From contig OY735207.1 of NCBI GenBank assembly GCA_963457665.1, positions 35,850,816 to 35,914,815 of the forward strand: 64,000 bases of DNA, in the 5' to 3' direction. The translations under genes and the position numbers were made by a program. Below the pieces are notes generated by a model. It did no database searches. It had not been told where the DNA came from and saw only the letters and a list, made by a program, of their open reading frames with translations. The stretch comes from Thysanoteuthis rhombus. Its lineage: Eukaryota > Mollusca > Cephalopoda > Oegopsida > Thysanoteuthidae. This document shows positions 36,725 to 49,019 of this stretch, one piece after another. Each line of letters starts with the position of its first letter. The stretch's first letter is position 1.

Positions 36725-37002
36725 GGGAAAAATCTTCCCCTCAATTTTGACTCCTCAGAGTGAAAAAAAAATCGCTCTGCTCGATTTTGACCCATAGAAG
36801 TGAAATAAAAATTTGCCTCGATTTTGCCCCTAAAGTAACAAAAAAAAATTGCCCCCTCAATTTTGACTCCTAAAAATGTGAAAAGACATCCTTCACCCAT
36901 TTTACTGCTAGAAGTAAAAAAAAAAATTTTTTGATAAAAAGAAGAAAAAAATAGCATCGGATTTCTTACACTGAAAGTGAAAAAAACCTAATGTCGCTGT
37001 CG

Positions 37003-37037
<35 letters not shown>

Positions 37038-37360
37038 AGGTTTCCATTTCTCTTTCTCTCTGTCTTTCTTTCGTTTTCTATATTTCGCTGTTTCTTTCCC
37101 CCTCTCTCTCTCTCTGTCTCGTACTCTTTCTTTCGCTTTCTATCTCTTTCTCCTCGATTTTGACTAAAAGTGAAGAAATTTCCCTTCAAAATAAAGAGAA
37201 GGAAGTAAGAGTGAAAGAAAAAAATCCCTGTCTCCGATTTCGATCCCTAAAAAAAAGAGAAAAAGAATTTTCCCCTAGATTCCGCTCTTCAAAGTGAAAA
37301 ATGAAGATTCCTTATTGACTTCGACCCCTAAAAGTGGAAAATAGAAGTTCCCTTCATGTG
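36725..37360. repeat. Degenerate ~40-60 bp A/T-rich minisatellite
   Basis: At least nine variants of 'CCTCGATTTTGACCCCTAAAAGTGAAAAA' in series, for example near 36738, 36780, 36817, 36855, 37154, 37219, 37275 and 37316. A TCTG/TC-rich stretch (37000-37150) interrupts it. Minus-strand open frames across it merely reflect the repeat. Confidence 0.7.
37000..37150. repeat. (GTCT)n / (TC)n low-complexity block
   Basis: GTCTGTCTGTCT followed by CT-rich simple sequence with TTTC interruptions, embedded in the minisatellite. Confidence 0.9.
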
Positions 37361-37697
37361 ATCGACAAAAATGTATCTCAACCGTACTACATCAAAACAT
37401 GCACCAATAAAACACCTCTACCCAAGGTATTCATGTACAACCGATAAATATCACAATATGAGATACTTTAAAAAATGTTTTTGTTTCTTTCTTAATAAAG
37501 AATGCATTTTTATCCCCGAGGATTAAATTGGGAAAAGAGAATTAAAAAAAAATTTTATTACATCATCAAAAAGTATTTTTACCATTGATGAATACTTGAC
37601 CCGCCGAAATTGAACCCCCTGATTTTTTCAGGGGAGGGGTCAAAAACTAATATGCTAAAAACATTTCTTGAAACACTAGTTTTTATGGTGAGCAAGT

Positions 37698-37828
37698 ACA
37701 TACATACATACATACATACATACATACATACATACATACATACATACATACATACATACATACATACATACATACATACATGCAGGCAGGCAGACAGCCA
37801 GGCAGGCAGACAGCCAGGCAGGCAGACG
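37698..37828. repeat. (CATA)n then (CAGG/CAGA)n microsatellite
   Basis: About 20 units of CATA, then an alternating CAGG CAGG CAGA CAGC array to about 37828. Open frames on both strands (Tyr-Ile-His / Cys-Met-Tyr-Val repeats) are artefacts. Confidence 0.98.
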
Positions 37829-38639
37829 GATTTTGGGCGAATTATAAGATGTCCAATAACGTACCATTCGGACGTTATGATATTATTATATTTCCTACCA
37901 ACCTCGATCACGTTCAATCCAACGTGCTCTCAGACAATTTGCCTCTAGCTCTTTTAACGATTTTCCCTCAGCTATAGTCTAAATAAATAAATGAGTTGCT
38001 ACAAAAGGTTAAAACCCCGCCTTTAAAAAGCTGCATAGATATCTGGGTCTTGATTAGGAAAAAAAGATGAAAGTACATTGTGATAAATGGAGGTTGCTAT
38101 TCTATCCTTCATTTTTGAAGCACTTGACCTGAAAGGCCTTTCAAAAATATTTGAAATTGAAATACCTAGACAGCAGTATTTCTAAAATGGGCATGACTTG
38201 TTACTTGAGCTCCGGCAAGGAACACCAGACACCACTGGTGTGAAAATTCAACAAGTACATGAATAACGTAATTAAACTATCGTTATAACACAATAAAAAC
38301 TGTAGACGTAGGATTGGTTAAATCATTCAGATTTCGTCGCAGTTTAAGTACTGACAATTAGATCGTTTTATCTATCGGGATTTCAAGTACTTTTCGCCCT
38401 TGTCTAGTTTTAATCAATTTTTTATATCAGCATTTTGCAATTAGCTATCAAACCGGATGAAAACTCATTCAAGGGGTCGGGATATTTTACACTTAAAAGA
38501 CGCCATTTCTAGAAATGTATCTTTGAGTTGTTACCGTTTATCTTACTTACGAAAAGTAGATTTATAAAGGGTGCAGGCTTCCTCGACCATACGGAAACAG
38601 TGTGTTCCTATAAAGAAAACTTTCGTAATCTGGAATGAT

Positions 38640-38905
38640 GTAAATTAAAAAAGCAATTACCATTAATTTATACTAAGGACTGGATGTTGGGAGGTGCAGG
38701 TAATTTGGAAGTAGGATGAAGAGGAAGAGGTTGCACCCTGCTTCATAACGGCCCGTTTCAAAACAAACATTGAATGCTATTTCAACTTTTCCCCTTTTTT
38801 CCGTAAGAGCGAAAAATTGGCCTGAAGCTTTATTTCAAAAAACTGGGGATACCTGTACACGATACTCAGAGAAATGGACTTGATAAGTTAGATGCAAACA
38901 TAAAG
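38640..38905 (+). repeat. Dispersed repeat family D, copy 1
   Basis: Shares ordered blocks with 43920-44150: 'attaccattaatttata' / 'attgccatcaatttata', 'aagtaggatgaagaggaaga' / 'atgtagaatgaagtggaagt', 'ctggggatacctgta' / 'gtggggtatacttgta'. Non-coding; boundaries approximate. Confidence 0.4.
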
Positions 38906-39292
38906 TAGTCCTCATTTCTGCCCACACACAACGATACACAATAATTATTCATAATCGTCTAGAATTATGTAAATAATCATCAAAATATTAACATAATCAC
39001 TCACGCTTCCTTCCTTGTTATTTATACATGCATTTCCTATAAGCCTCTCTTTAGACCTTCAGGAAAGAATAAATACTTTTGATTTTGTCATTAATTTGAA
39101 TGAGTTCATATTTAAGTTTTCATATCTTATACAAAACCTCTTTATATATTTTGTATCACTCTGCGATGAGCATTGAATATTTTCTCCTGTAAAAAAAATC
39201 CTTTTAATGGCGTTACTTTCCAGAGTGTAATGTCTTACAGGGAAATGTAAGGGAGGCGAACAATGGAGAGTTAAGAGGGGTTTCTTCCCGGT

Positions 39293-39293
<1 letters not shown>

Positions 39294-39364
<71 letters not shown>
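39294..39364. repeat. (TA)n microsatellite
   Basis: About 35 uninterrupted TA units in intergenic sequence. Confidence 0.98.
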
Positions 39365-39365
<1 letters not shown>

Positions 39366-39844
39366 TTTGCCATCGTTTACATTTGACTGCGATAATGCCA
39401 GTGAACAATTGCAGACCCTCCTCAAATCAGGCTATCGCTTGTATTGACAAAGACTTTTTTTGAATTAAGCTGGAAAACGGATACAGAGATAGTCAGCGAA
39501 CATTTGTGCGTGTTTGTGTGTGTGCAGGAGGGGGGTATGAGACAGAGAGAGCGACCAGTTCCCAGGCTGCCCTAATCTAAAAACCGACACTAATACCTCT
39601 TCTCTTTGTGTCTAAATCTGGAAGGAGTGTAGGTCCAATTATTTCGTCACAATGAAAAAAGCATTTTCGACACAAAAAAAGAAACAAACTTTAACATTCT
39701 AAATGGCGTTTTCTTAATTTTTCTCGGTGAAACGGGAACATCTCAACAGCACAGAACACTGCTTCTACTGAACATTGCGTCTCGAGAAAATCAATTCTCT
39801 TCTAACAGCATTAATCATTCTCTGAATTTTTGAGATGAGGTATT

Positions 39845-39947
39845 ATTATTATTATTTCTATCATTATTCGGACTATCCTCATCTTGGTTGTTTTTCATAC
39901 AACGTTTCGGCCGTTGTAGTCCGAATAATAATAGAAATAGCAATAAT
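39845..39947. repeat. Long hairpin resembling Penelope-like element repeat
   Basis: A 31-bp arm (39845-39875) pairs with 39917-39947, with about three mismatches; the 41-base loop contains CATACAACGTTTCGGCC. On the minus strand the loop reads CGAAACGTTGT...ACAAC...AAGATGAGG, i.e. GAAAC and GATGAG elements around a small hairpin. This is reminiscent of the hammerhead motifs of Penelope-like retroelements but not a canonical arrangement. Confidence 0.45.
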
Positions 39948-40109
39948 CTTACTAGCAGAATAATCGCCCAACAGTCGGTATGTTCGACTGGTTCTTGTGG
40001 AAGGTCTAAATCATGCCAATGGGCCCCAATAAGGATATACATATGGCTACAATGCACTGTTTCGGCTAATTTAGGGTCACATACGGACAAATGAAATCAG
40101 ATGTTAGTA

Positions 40110-40133
40110 TTAGATAAATAGATAGATAGATAG
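40110..40133. repeat. (GATA)n short microsatellite
   Basis: Five to six AGATA/GATA units following the Penelope-like hairpin region. Confidence 0.85.
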
Positions 40134-40239
40134 AAATCAGATCATTATTATCGGGATGAGCGCGAATGCAGACCCCGTCCTATTATTATTCAGTTGCAAA
40201 TCACCCGGCTTTTTTTTTAATTATTTGGGTTAGAGCATT

Positions 40240-41330
40240 TTCATCATCAGCATCAGCAGCAGCAGCAGCAGCAGTAGCAGTCTTTTAGCGTCGATGGACC
40301 TTCCCCAAGATTTGCCAGACATCTTTATCATGGGCGTCGTGGAGCCAATTCTTTCTGAGCTTGTCTCGTTCGTCATGCCATCTTTTTTTGCCGGTCGCAG
40401 TTTTGTATATGATTTATTGGATTTAATTTATACAGCAGTTCGTGATGTCAAGCGGATGCCTGACATCCTTGCAACATTACCAATTCATTGATATTTGAGT
40501 TTTCTTTTAATGGATTCTAAGATGTCTTCGACTCCTGTTTTTGCTCCAAAATACTGTGCTATTTTATCATATTTCCACGTGGTGTTGAGCATGATTCTAA
40601 CCTTTACACGTTGCATGGTCCTCAGTTTGAGGGTCAATTTTTAGTTCAGGCTCCACGTTCGAACTCCATCTATGACTATCGAGAGGATACATTGGTTGTA
40701 TACCCTTCTTTTTAAAACCAATAGGATTTTCTTGTTCTCGAAGGGCGAGTTTGCTTTATCGAATGCTAGCCAACCAATAGTGATTCTAGCATAATTTCTT
40801 ATTCTATTGAGGATTTCATGGAGATTCGTTGTCTTAGGTAGATGTACTGGTCTACCTTTTTCAGCTTTGCGTTTTCGATTTTGATCGTTTTGTCTTTGTC
40901 TTCAATATGTTCATGATATTTTTTTTTTTATTGAATTTTAATATGAACATCCACTTTCTTTCTTCATTCATTTCGTCAAGCATGAAGGTTCTCAGCGAAA
41001 ACAGCGACGTCGTCAACAAATCTGAAGTTACTTAGGTATTCGCCGATTATCCCGATTCCTTTATTTGCCCAGTCCAGGCTGGTTAATTGTCTTCTAGCGT
41101 CTTGGTGATTCGGTTGGTGATCATTTCGGTGAAGGTTTTGTAGATGCAGTTGAGTAGGATTATTGACCTGTAGTTATTTAGATTGGGGGAGGGGGTCCCT
41201 TTTTTAAATAACAGCATTACGATTATAGTGTTTTAATATCACATCGTTTATGTATAAATTGGAAAGATCATTTTCTTCTAGCGCACTAGATGTTTTCATT
41301 CTTCCTGTTTTGTCAATATTTTGGAAATTC
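40240..41330 (-). mobile_element. RTE retrotransposon 3' fragment with (GCA)n tail
   Basis: Tail of TCATCAGCATCAGCAGCAGC type at 40243-40280, then the RTE 3' terminus (cagtcttttagcgtcgatgg). In reverse it runs through the AETW/RRVYNQCIL-type region, the decayed FADD-box region at 41000-41040 and the VITE/TKMI region near 41120. About 1.1 kb, frame-broken. Confidence 0.88.
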
Positions 41331-41399
41331 CAACTCCTATCTTATCTTATCAAATGAGAGAATCTGAATGAGATTAAAGACCATTTAGGGCAGTGACCT

Positions 41400-42840
41400 T
41401 ACTCAGAGGTCACTTGCAGATGAACAGTGACATATTTTAGCGTCAGGTTTATCAGGTGAATCATAGTATTAAAAACTCATCTTCAAATCTCCCTGGCATT
41501 AACTGCACTAACATGTCAAAATCACTTGGAGCCTACCTGATCGACTTTTTGTTGATAGGCAAAATTCATCAACCGCAGTTTTGCTACCGTGCAGGTTTAC
41601 ACCGAAGGGCTCACACGCACATTGCGTCCACACGCACACGCTTACATACACATGTTCAATTCACAACACGGCCAGTTAGTTTACACCCTCCAAACATTTC
41701 TCGTTCACGCACATTTGAACTGTTAATATCTTTCCAATGATCCACAACTGTTCTAACACAAATTTTCTCTTCCTTTCCAACCAATACTTCTTCGTAATGC
41801 AAGTAGCATTCATTCAACTATTTTCGTACACGTTAATTGAATGAAAGTCGTTATTGTTATTTACGCTACACGACTTCGTTCTTCATTCAACTTACATGCT
41901 GATACACTATCACGTGATCGATGCTTCCGACTGCTATCTTATTGCCAAATCACAACATGGAATTAGAACTATTAGCACTGATACCATACACGCCAAAATT
42001 TGAGTAGTTTGTTGGTTGGTGTCGGTCATATTTTGATTATGGAGTCCAATGAATTTAGAGAAACCATAAAATGACCAACAATGACGTTACCATAACTTTT
42101 AAAGGGGAACTGTGCAGTAAACGAATTTTATGTACACGTGATAATAGGAAAGACGGTATCCTAGCAGTAACTGAGACAGATAGCGTTGTCAAAAGAAGCG
42201 TTTTTGATGGCGAAGAGCGTCTTTCGTTTCACGCTAAAATATTCAGAGAGGCAGGTACCTCAAAACACCGGCGTGTCTGTGAAAAATATATACAACATAA
42301 AATCGTGCATGATTTCTATTTTACAATCTAAAAGAATCTCAAATCTTTCAGGATCTTAGCAATAAAACCAGTCTGCAGTATAATCACCCAGCAAGTCGGT
42401 TAATAAGTTGCTTGTTTATTTAGTTTGTGAAAAATAGACACACGATTGTTGCTTCCATTGAGCGATTAAGAAATTCTAAATATTAGCTGACCTTGGTTGT
42501 TTTCAAGTACTGATCTGAGATTATTTGAAACGAGAACGAAATGTAAAGCATGTTCTCTTTGCACTATTGAATGAACCCCTTTGATTTTTACGGTCAAGTG
42601 TGTGAATAGACAAATGATTCCACTTTTGCATAACTCGCTACTTCAGAGTCCCATAATGACGCTGACTGTTCCACAAGTGAAATGGTTCTAAAATTAGAAA
42701 GGTAAAAACTTTCTTTTGATAACTGACTCTGCCTTTACACAATTTGACTATTACAGTGATTCCACTAAAAAATTAATAATATTTCCTCTGTTTATACTCT
42801 GATAATGAGCTTCTATCAATTCAATATTTGAGTTGAAACT
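41400..42840. other. Intergenic, no gene supported
   Basis: Open frames at 41456-41740 and 42071-42331 (+) have no recognised domains and no splice context. The short palindromic motif ATCACGTGAT lies near 41910. Nothing else seen. Confidence 0.4.
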
Positions 42841-43029
42841 TTATACTTCATTCCCTAGTGGCCCTTGCCCCGCCACTGTTTCTCCATCAAAAATGCATGT
42901 ACACCGAAGTAGTCTAAGTACAGTGTAAGTAATGTATTGTAATATCTTCTGTGCGTACATGCGTGTGTGTGTGTATAAGTGCGCACACAAACTTACATGT
43001 GCACAAGGTTTTGTGTGTATGCTAGAGTG

Positions 43030-43245
43030 GATGGTCTGCAAGAACAGCTTGCTAACCATTGGGCCAGACTAAATGCCCCAACAGGAATTTGCTAAGCTTG
43101 TCTTTGTCTGGCACAGGGTTGCAAGGATTAAGTACCCAGTGAGCACCAAACTCTTTACACTCATAATGGTCTGCGAAGACAGTTTTGCTAACCACTACTC
43201 CATGGCAAGGAATTGAAAAAAAAATTAGAATAAACGCTGGTTGGA
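43030..43245. repeat. Pair of direct repeats, possible SINE dimer
   Basis: 'GGTCTGCAAGAACAGCTTGC' then TAACCATTGG at 43033, and 'GGTCTGCGAAGACAGTTTTG' then CTAACCACTACTCC at 43169, about 136 bp apart. An A-rich tract follows at 43216-43229. Could be a tRNA-derived dimeric SINE in inverse orientation; box motifs not clear. Confidence 0.35.
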
Positions 43246-43919
43246 GCAATAGCCGAACCCCTTAATTTGGGCAAAAATCTGTAATTCTCTTTAAATCTTG
43301 ACTGAAAGTCGATCTGTCTTTCTTTTTAGAACAATCTAGGATTGTACAGACAGGCATAGAGGATCCTCTCAGGCAAGGGCATTTTTTCAAGAAGAACAGA
43401 TCAACATCTGATTTAAGGTACAGTATTACCCTGTAATTTAAAACGTGCATGTGCCTCTCAGGAAGACCAAACATGGGCTGAGATACGTAAACAATAACAT
43501 AGTATCTGATACATGAAGTTTGTATTTATTTTAATAAGTTAGTGTGGTTGGATTGATAAGGGTATAAAATATCAAATGTAATATTTAGTAGTCTGACGTT
43601 GGCTGATATATTTCAATGTGTTCGGCTTCTAACGTTTCATAATGCATTAATTCAAGCATAAATTTTAGACTTTTAGAAGGAGTCTCCTTATAATGTTTAG
43701 CTCTAGAAATACGGTGGGAAAACGACATTTAAACGAGTATATTAAGTAATAATAACTTTTCGCACTATGAAAAATTACTTTCATGACAATTGTACGTCTG
43801 TCTAAAAAATACATCTATTGAATGTTATAAAATACAGGAAGTAGGACGGGCTACTGTTTACAGTAAAGGGTCGCCCACAATTCAAAACTTTTAGTGACCC
43901 GTAACGGCATACAGCAACA

Positions 43920-44150
43920 ATTGCCATCAATTTATAAAGTAAAATTTTCAAGTGTTCCAAGACGCAAAAAATGGTGATGATAGTATATTGGGCTGAGTTG
44001 GAGATTTGGGTGGTAGAAGGTATAGGAGACTCAGATGTAGAATGAAGTGGAAGTGGGTGTGCACTGCTTCGAAGAGAACTTTCGAAAAGTGGGGTATACT
44101 TGTATTATACAGACAGTAGATTTGGAGTCGACAGGCAAAGATTTATAACC
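43920..44150 (+). repeat. Dispersed repeat family D, copy 2
   Basis: Partner of the copy at 38640-38905, same orientation, with shared ordered blocks around 'aatttata', 'gaatgaagtggaagt' and 'gtggggtatacttgta'. Non-coding. Confidence 0.4.
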
Positions 44151-44189
44151 TATCTCACATGCAGAATTTCATATACTGGACGCCAAACG

Positions 44190-46060
44190 TAGAGCAATGG
44201 TTACCAGACTAGTCTTGCTGATCATATTAAAGTTGTGAATTTGATTTTTACAAGGTTCCCTTCTGTGTCAGACTGTGTAGATGCCTTGCAACCTTTATGA
44301 ATAACTCTCTCTATTCAATAAAGATCTATATAAACTCTAAAGAAACATTTTTTTTATTGCTGAACGTCATTATTTTGCAGAAAATGTTTTAATTTAAATG
44401 TAGACAGAGCTGGTACTACCTATTTGTCTAAACTAAGCAGCTGCCAAGGGCAAAAACCTAAGAGGGTACATACTAACCTTTCAGGCAGAAAATTTAAAAG
44501 AAGGTCAAGCAATTCGGAGTGCAAATTCTAAGTCTCCTGCGCAAATTTCAAATGTCGCTTCGGGGGCATGAAACCCTCACGCTGGCACTGGATATAGATA
44601 AATCATCTCAATAATACGAAACAAATGGATTTTCAATTGATTATTCCCCGTTGATATTCACAATGGGGTTAACAGAATTCTGTTAATACAGTCATGACTA
44701 GTGAAGTAGTTACGGTAGTGCAATTCACCATATGTTTACTCACCCACTCTCTGCTTTGTTGTCCCTCGTGTCGTGTCTATAACGGACGCTTTGCCGTAAT
44801 ATCTAGCGACAGATATGGACTCATGCCTTCCCCAAGGACAGGACTTAAACTTGGTTCGCTGATTCTATTTTTTCTCTAATGAGACGCCACCTTGCACCTG
44901 CATTCGATATTTAATGAGGAATTTTTCCGACTCGTCCTCCTGTGATTCAAATCATCATTTAAAGCCGAACTATAAGAATGCGGATTAATGAGTGGAAATT
45001 CGGCCCTTAGAGTTCACGAAAAAAGTCTTCTTCTGAGATTTTGAATGAAAGGAAGTAATGACTATCGGGAAAACATTGCTAATATGGTCTATTAATATGG
45101 ATTATCAGGTGTTTAGGCTAAATTCATGTAATTATGTCTCTGCGACGTCGTTAGTCCAAGATGGCCGCCGCTCAGAATTTCATCATTTACTAGTTATTTG
45201 TTGCAAAATTTGCATAGGTAAAAAGATTTGTTCAGCATGAAAAAACAAAGAAAGATAATGGCTTTTTATTTTTTGCGACTGAGGTGTAGGCAAGGTCGCT
45301 CTTATCAAATGTACTTCTCACAGATGTGCCCCATACCTCGGAAACTATTAAAACTGGAAGCAAGTGGTCTTCACCATCAGATAACATGTGTTTAAAGATT
45401 AATTCATATTATTACAAACGACCCGACCAGTTTGTACCGCTTTTTGGATATAAATAACTCAAAATTATTAAATAAGAAACATAGGGCTTTCGCCAATCTA
45501 TAGTTCATTATTTCAAGATTTATTACATATGAGGCAATTACAGTGGTTTGTAGTTGTTTGGGAATTATGTTGTTGTTTTTTTTCTGAACTAGGTAATCCT
45601 TGCTTATACGGATTTAAAATGCAATAATTATACAGATTCTTTTTTTACATCCATATAAAAAACGATTACTCCACTTCTAGTATATTTCGGGAACGATGAA
45701 GATTTTCTGAATATGTTTTTCGCTCAACATTAAAGCACCAAAAATTGAGGTAAAAACGATGTTTTTTAGTATTTACTAAGTACTAAAATTTAAGTGTGTG
45801 ATGGTGGATTCTTGTTTACAATCATTGTGTAAAAAAAGAAGCACTATACCCGTCACTTTTAGTGAGGATTTTTTTTACTAGTAGCTCTTAGCATTTTCAA
45901 AAAATGAGAGTTATTTGAATTTTACAAATTGGAATATACTAGCCGAAACATCTAAAGGAAGCACAATGTTTTAAAACTCATTATCAGAAACCCAGAGATC
46001 AGCTTCAGTGGCAGTAAAGTCAGTGATTGACGATAAGAAAATCCCATATCTTTCTTTATT
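44190..46060. other. Intergenic, no gene seen
   Basis: No supported coding sequence. A weak tRNA-like segment (tagagcaatggttaccag... near 44200) may be SINE debris. 45100-45900 is plain AT-rich sequence. Confidence 0.4.
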
Positions 46061-46064
46061 ATCA

Positions 46065-48990
46065 CCAGTCTTAAATCGTCCATAGTTAGACATAGACCTA
46101 CCGCAGGATTCGCCTAATCTTTGTACCGTGGGCTTGACAGAGCCAATACTTTCTAAACTTATCTAATTTGTCTCTCCATCTTCTATACTGCCAGCCTCGG
46201 TTACGCATGTGATCTCTGGGGATCCATGTTTTGAATCATGATGACCATCGGTTGCAACATGATCAGCCCATTGCTATTTGAGTTTTCCAGGAGATTCTAT
46301 AATGTCTCAGACTTCTATATTTTCCCTGATATATTGTGCTGACTTGTGATCTCCCCATGTGAGGTTGAGCACGATTCTTTCATATGTACGTTGCATGATT
46401 CTCAGTTCAAGGGTCAATCTTTCGGTTAGGTTCCACATTTCGGCTCCATAGGTGACTATCGTGAATATTCATTGGTTGTATACTCTTCTTTTGAGGACTA
46501 ATGGTATTATTATGTACTTGAAGGCTGAGCTTGCTCTACTGAAGGCTTACCATTCTTGTGTGATTTTTCACTTAATTTCTTCTGTTAAGGATTCCATGGT
46601 ATATGTAGTAGTCTACATTTTCCTGTTCTGTGTTTTCAATTTTGATCGTTGTGTGTTTATTTCCAGCGTGATTGTTACACATGACCTTTCTTTTGTTGAA
46701 GGTCATATGAAGGCCAAATTTCTTGCTTTCTTCATTCACTTCATCTAGCATTAATTGGAGGTTGTAAAGGTTCTCTGCAAAAAGATGATGTCGTCTGCAA
46801 ATCTGATGTTGCTCAGATATTCGCTGTCTACTCCGATTCCTCTATTTTCCCAGTCTAGGTTTCGGAAGATCATCACAAGGCAGACTGTAAAGAGTTTGAG
46901 TGTGCTGATATCACCTTGTCTTATCCCGTTTGGGAGCTGAAAGAACTGAGTCTTTATGTAACCTGATAAAGGAGCTTCTGTGACTGTATATATGTTGCTG
47001 TACACTGACGTATACGAGGTGTACACCTTTTAGAGTGATATCATCAATGGCCTTGGGAATTTCTACCGAATTGAAGGCCTTCTTGAAGTCGATAAATGCT
47101 ATTGCTAGTGACATTTTGTATTTTGCTGTCTCTTATTAAGTTGATTTATCGAATGGTCGAGTAGCTTATTCTAAATCCAGCTTGCTCTCGTGGTTGATTT
47201 TCATCTAGCGTTTGGTGGTTCAGTTGGTGATGATTTTAGGGGAAAGTTTGTAGATGCAGTCGAGTAGACTTATTGGTCTGTAGTTGTTGAAGTCGGGTTT
47301 CTTTTTTTTATGTAACAGTGTTATGATTGCAGAGTTACACTCTTTTTGGTCTTTGCTTTGTTTTAGGCATACGTTGAATGGAATAGCTAGTTTCCAAGTG
47401 ATGATCTTACCAGCTTTTCTGGGTAGGTATACGGTGATGTTATTTGGTCCAGGTGTCTTTTCTTTCTTTCATTGTTTAATGAATTGTTTCACCTACCATG
47501 GCATGATTTCTGAGATATCTTCGAACTGATAGCTAGCATCTTGCACATCCTGTCCGTTGGTTTGTAGTCTTTGCTTGGAGGAGTGGAATTTTTGGTAGAA
47601 TTCCTGGGCGCGTTCGATAATTCGTTCTCTGTCAGTTGTTAGATCTACTTTTTCTTCAAGTAAATAAGTTTTCTGCATCTGCCTTCTAATGAGTTCTTCG
47701 TTAATAGTTTTGAAGCACTGACTTTTTTTTCGAGGACTGCATTGATGATTTCTGTTGTGTATCTTCTTTTGTCTTCTCTTCGTTTCTTTCGGATAATTTT
47801 AATTAGTTCGGTTGCTTTATTTTCTATCCTGTTGTCGTCGGTGGCTTGAGATTTCTGCGTTTTTCCATGAGATTCTTAGTTCCATTGAGATGTTTCTGAC
47901 AGTTTGTATGCTCTTTGGTTTAAACATAACAGCGACTTCAATTGAAGTGGCTGTTACTTGGTTGCTGAATTCGTTGATATTGGCGTCTTTCTCTTCTGGT
48001 TCAGTAAGAAATTTATGTTTTTCAGTTCAAGTTTAAAGGATCGAGAAATCTCTCTTGGTACGTTTAGTGGCAGTTAGGTGTGGAACATTTTTCTACGTTC
48101 TTTGTTCATGTTAATTTGCATTTTACACCTTACCATTCTGTTGTCGTTTTCTACGTTGACTTGATTTAGGACCTGGATATCTTTGAAGGTGTCGCTTTTG
48201 TCTGCTGGGATTCAATCTATTTCGTTCTTGGTTTTATGGTTAGGTCTCTTCCAAGTCCACTTCCTATCGGGTTTCTTCTTCAAGATGGCGTTCATGATTT
48301 TGAAAAATGTTCGTGGTTGCGAAGTTTACAAGATCTTCACCTCTCTTGTTTCTGGACATTATATCTGAACTTGCCGATGCAACGTTCATTTCCTTGTCTT
48401 ACCTGTGCAGTGAAGTCTGCCATGACGACATTGAAATATTTACTGGTTTACTGGTGTATGGAGTTCAAGTCATCGTAGAAGTTGTCTATTTGCTCTTTGG
48501 TTGATTTGAAGTGGAGGTGTACACTTGGATTATATCTAATTTGTACCTCTTTGAAAGTTGTATGGTGAGACTGGCTATGCGATTAGAGACAGCTCTGAAG
48601 CCTACTTTGTATTTGAGTTCCTTATTGATGAAAAAACTTGCTCTGCTTTGTTTTACTTTCTCTTTTCTCTAGTTGTTAAGAATATGTTCACTCTTTAGTT
48701 CTTCTAAGGGTCTTCTCATTCTGCTAATGCTGATTATATCCAATTTAATGTTTTTGATTTCATTTTCAAAATTTGTTAGGCGCATGTACGTTGAATGTTC
48801 TGACGCTGTACGTAACAGTGTGTAGTGTTGTTTTCCTTGTGAGTGTTTCTGTATTTGACCCGATTGCAGTGACTACCCAAACAAAACACCAAAATCCCCA
48901 ACAAGAGAACAACATTATACACTGGCACCTACAACTTCAGAACGCCATGAACAGAAATACAACTAAACCATCTTGAGAATGAAACCAAAC
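46065..48990 (-). mobile_element. RTE-type retrotransposon, longest copy, inactive
   Basis: Reads on the minus strand as an endonuclease plus reverse transcriptase protein. Near 48660-48730 RMRRPLEELKSE; near 48420-48500 EQIDNFYDDLNSI and VVMADFTAQV; near 48340 GEDLVNFATTN. Next come 47040-47114 AIAFIDFKKAFNSVEIPKAI, 46930-46960 FQLPNGIRQGDIST, and 46795-46880 VDSEYLSNIRFADDII with the catalytic Asp pair. The 3' end has decayed DHKxAQYI and WIPRDHMRNRG-type blocks. Multiple stops and frameshifts. The poorly preserved 3' terminus lies near 46070 without a clear trinucleotide tail. The 5' limit is approximate. Confidence 0.92.
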
Positions 48991-49019
48991 AATCTGAATA
49001 AAGCTATACTGCATCTTAG

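Noticed and set aside
36577-36957. 126-codon minus frame with repeated Lys-Gly-Phe-Phe pattern
   Set aside because: The periodicity comes from the underlying minisatellite, not from protein selection.
37579-37977. Cys-Met-Tyr-Val and Ile-His-Thr-Tyr repeat proteins
   Set aside because: Translations of the CATA array on both strands; tetranucleotide repeats stay open in several frames by chance.
42071-42331. 86-codon plus-strand frame starting MTNNDVTITFKG
   Set aside because: No recognised domain, splice site or neighbouring exon; length is within chance for this composition.
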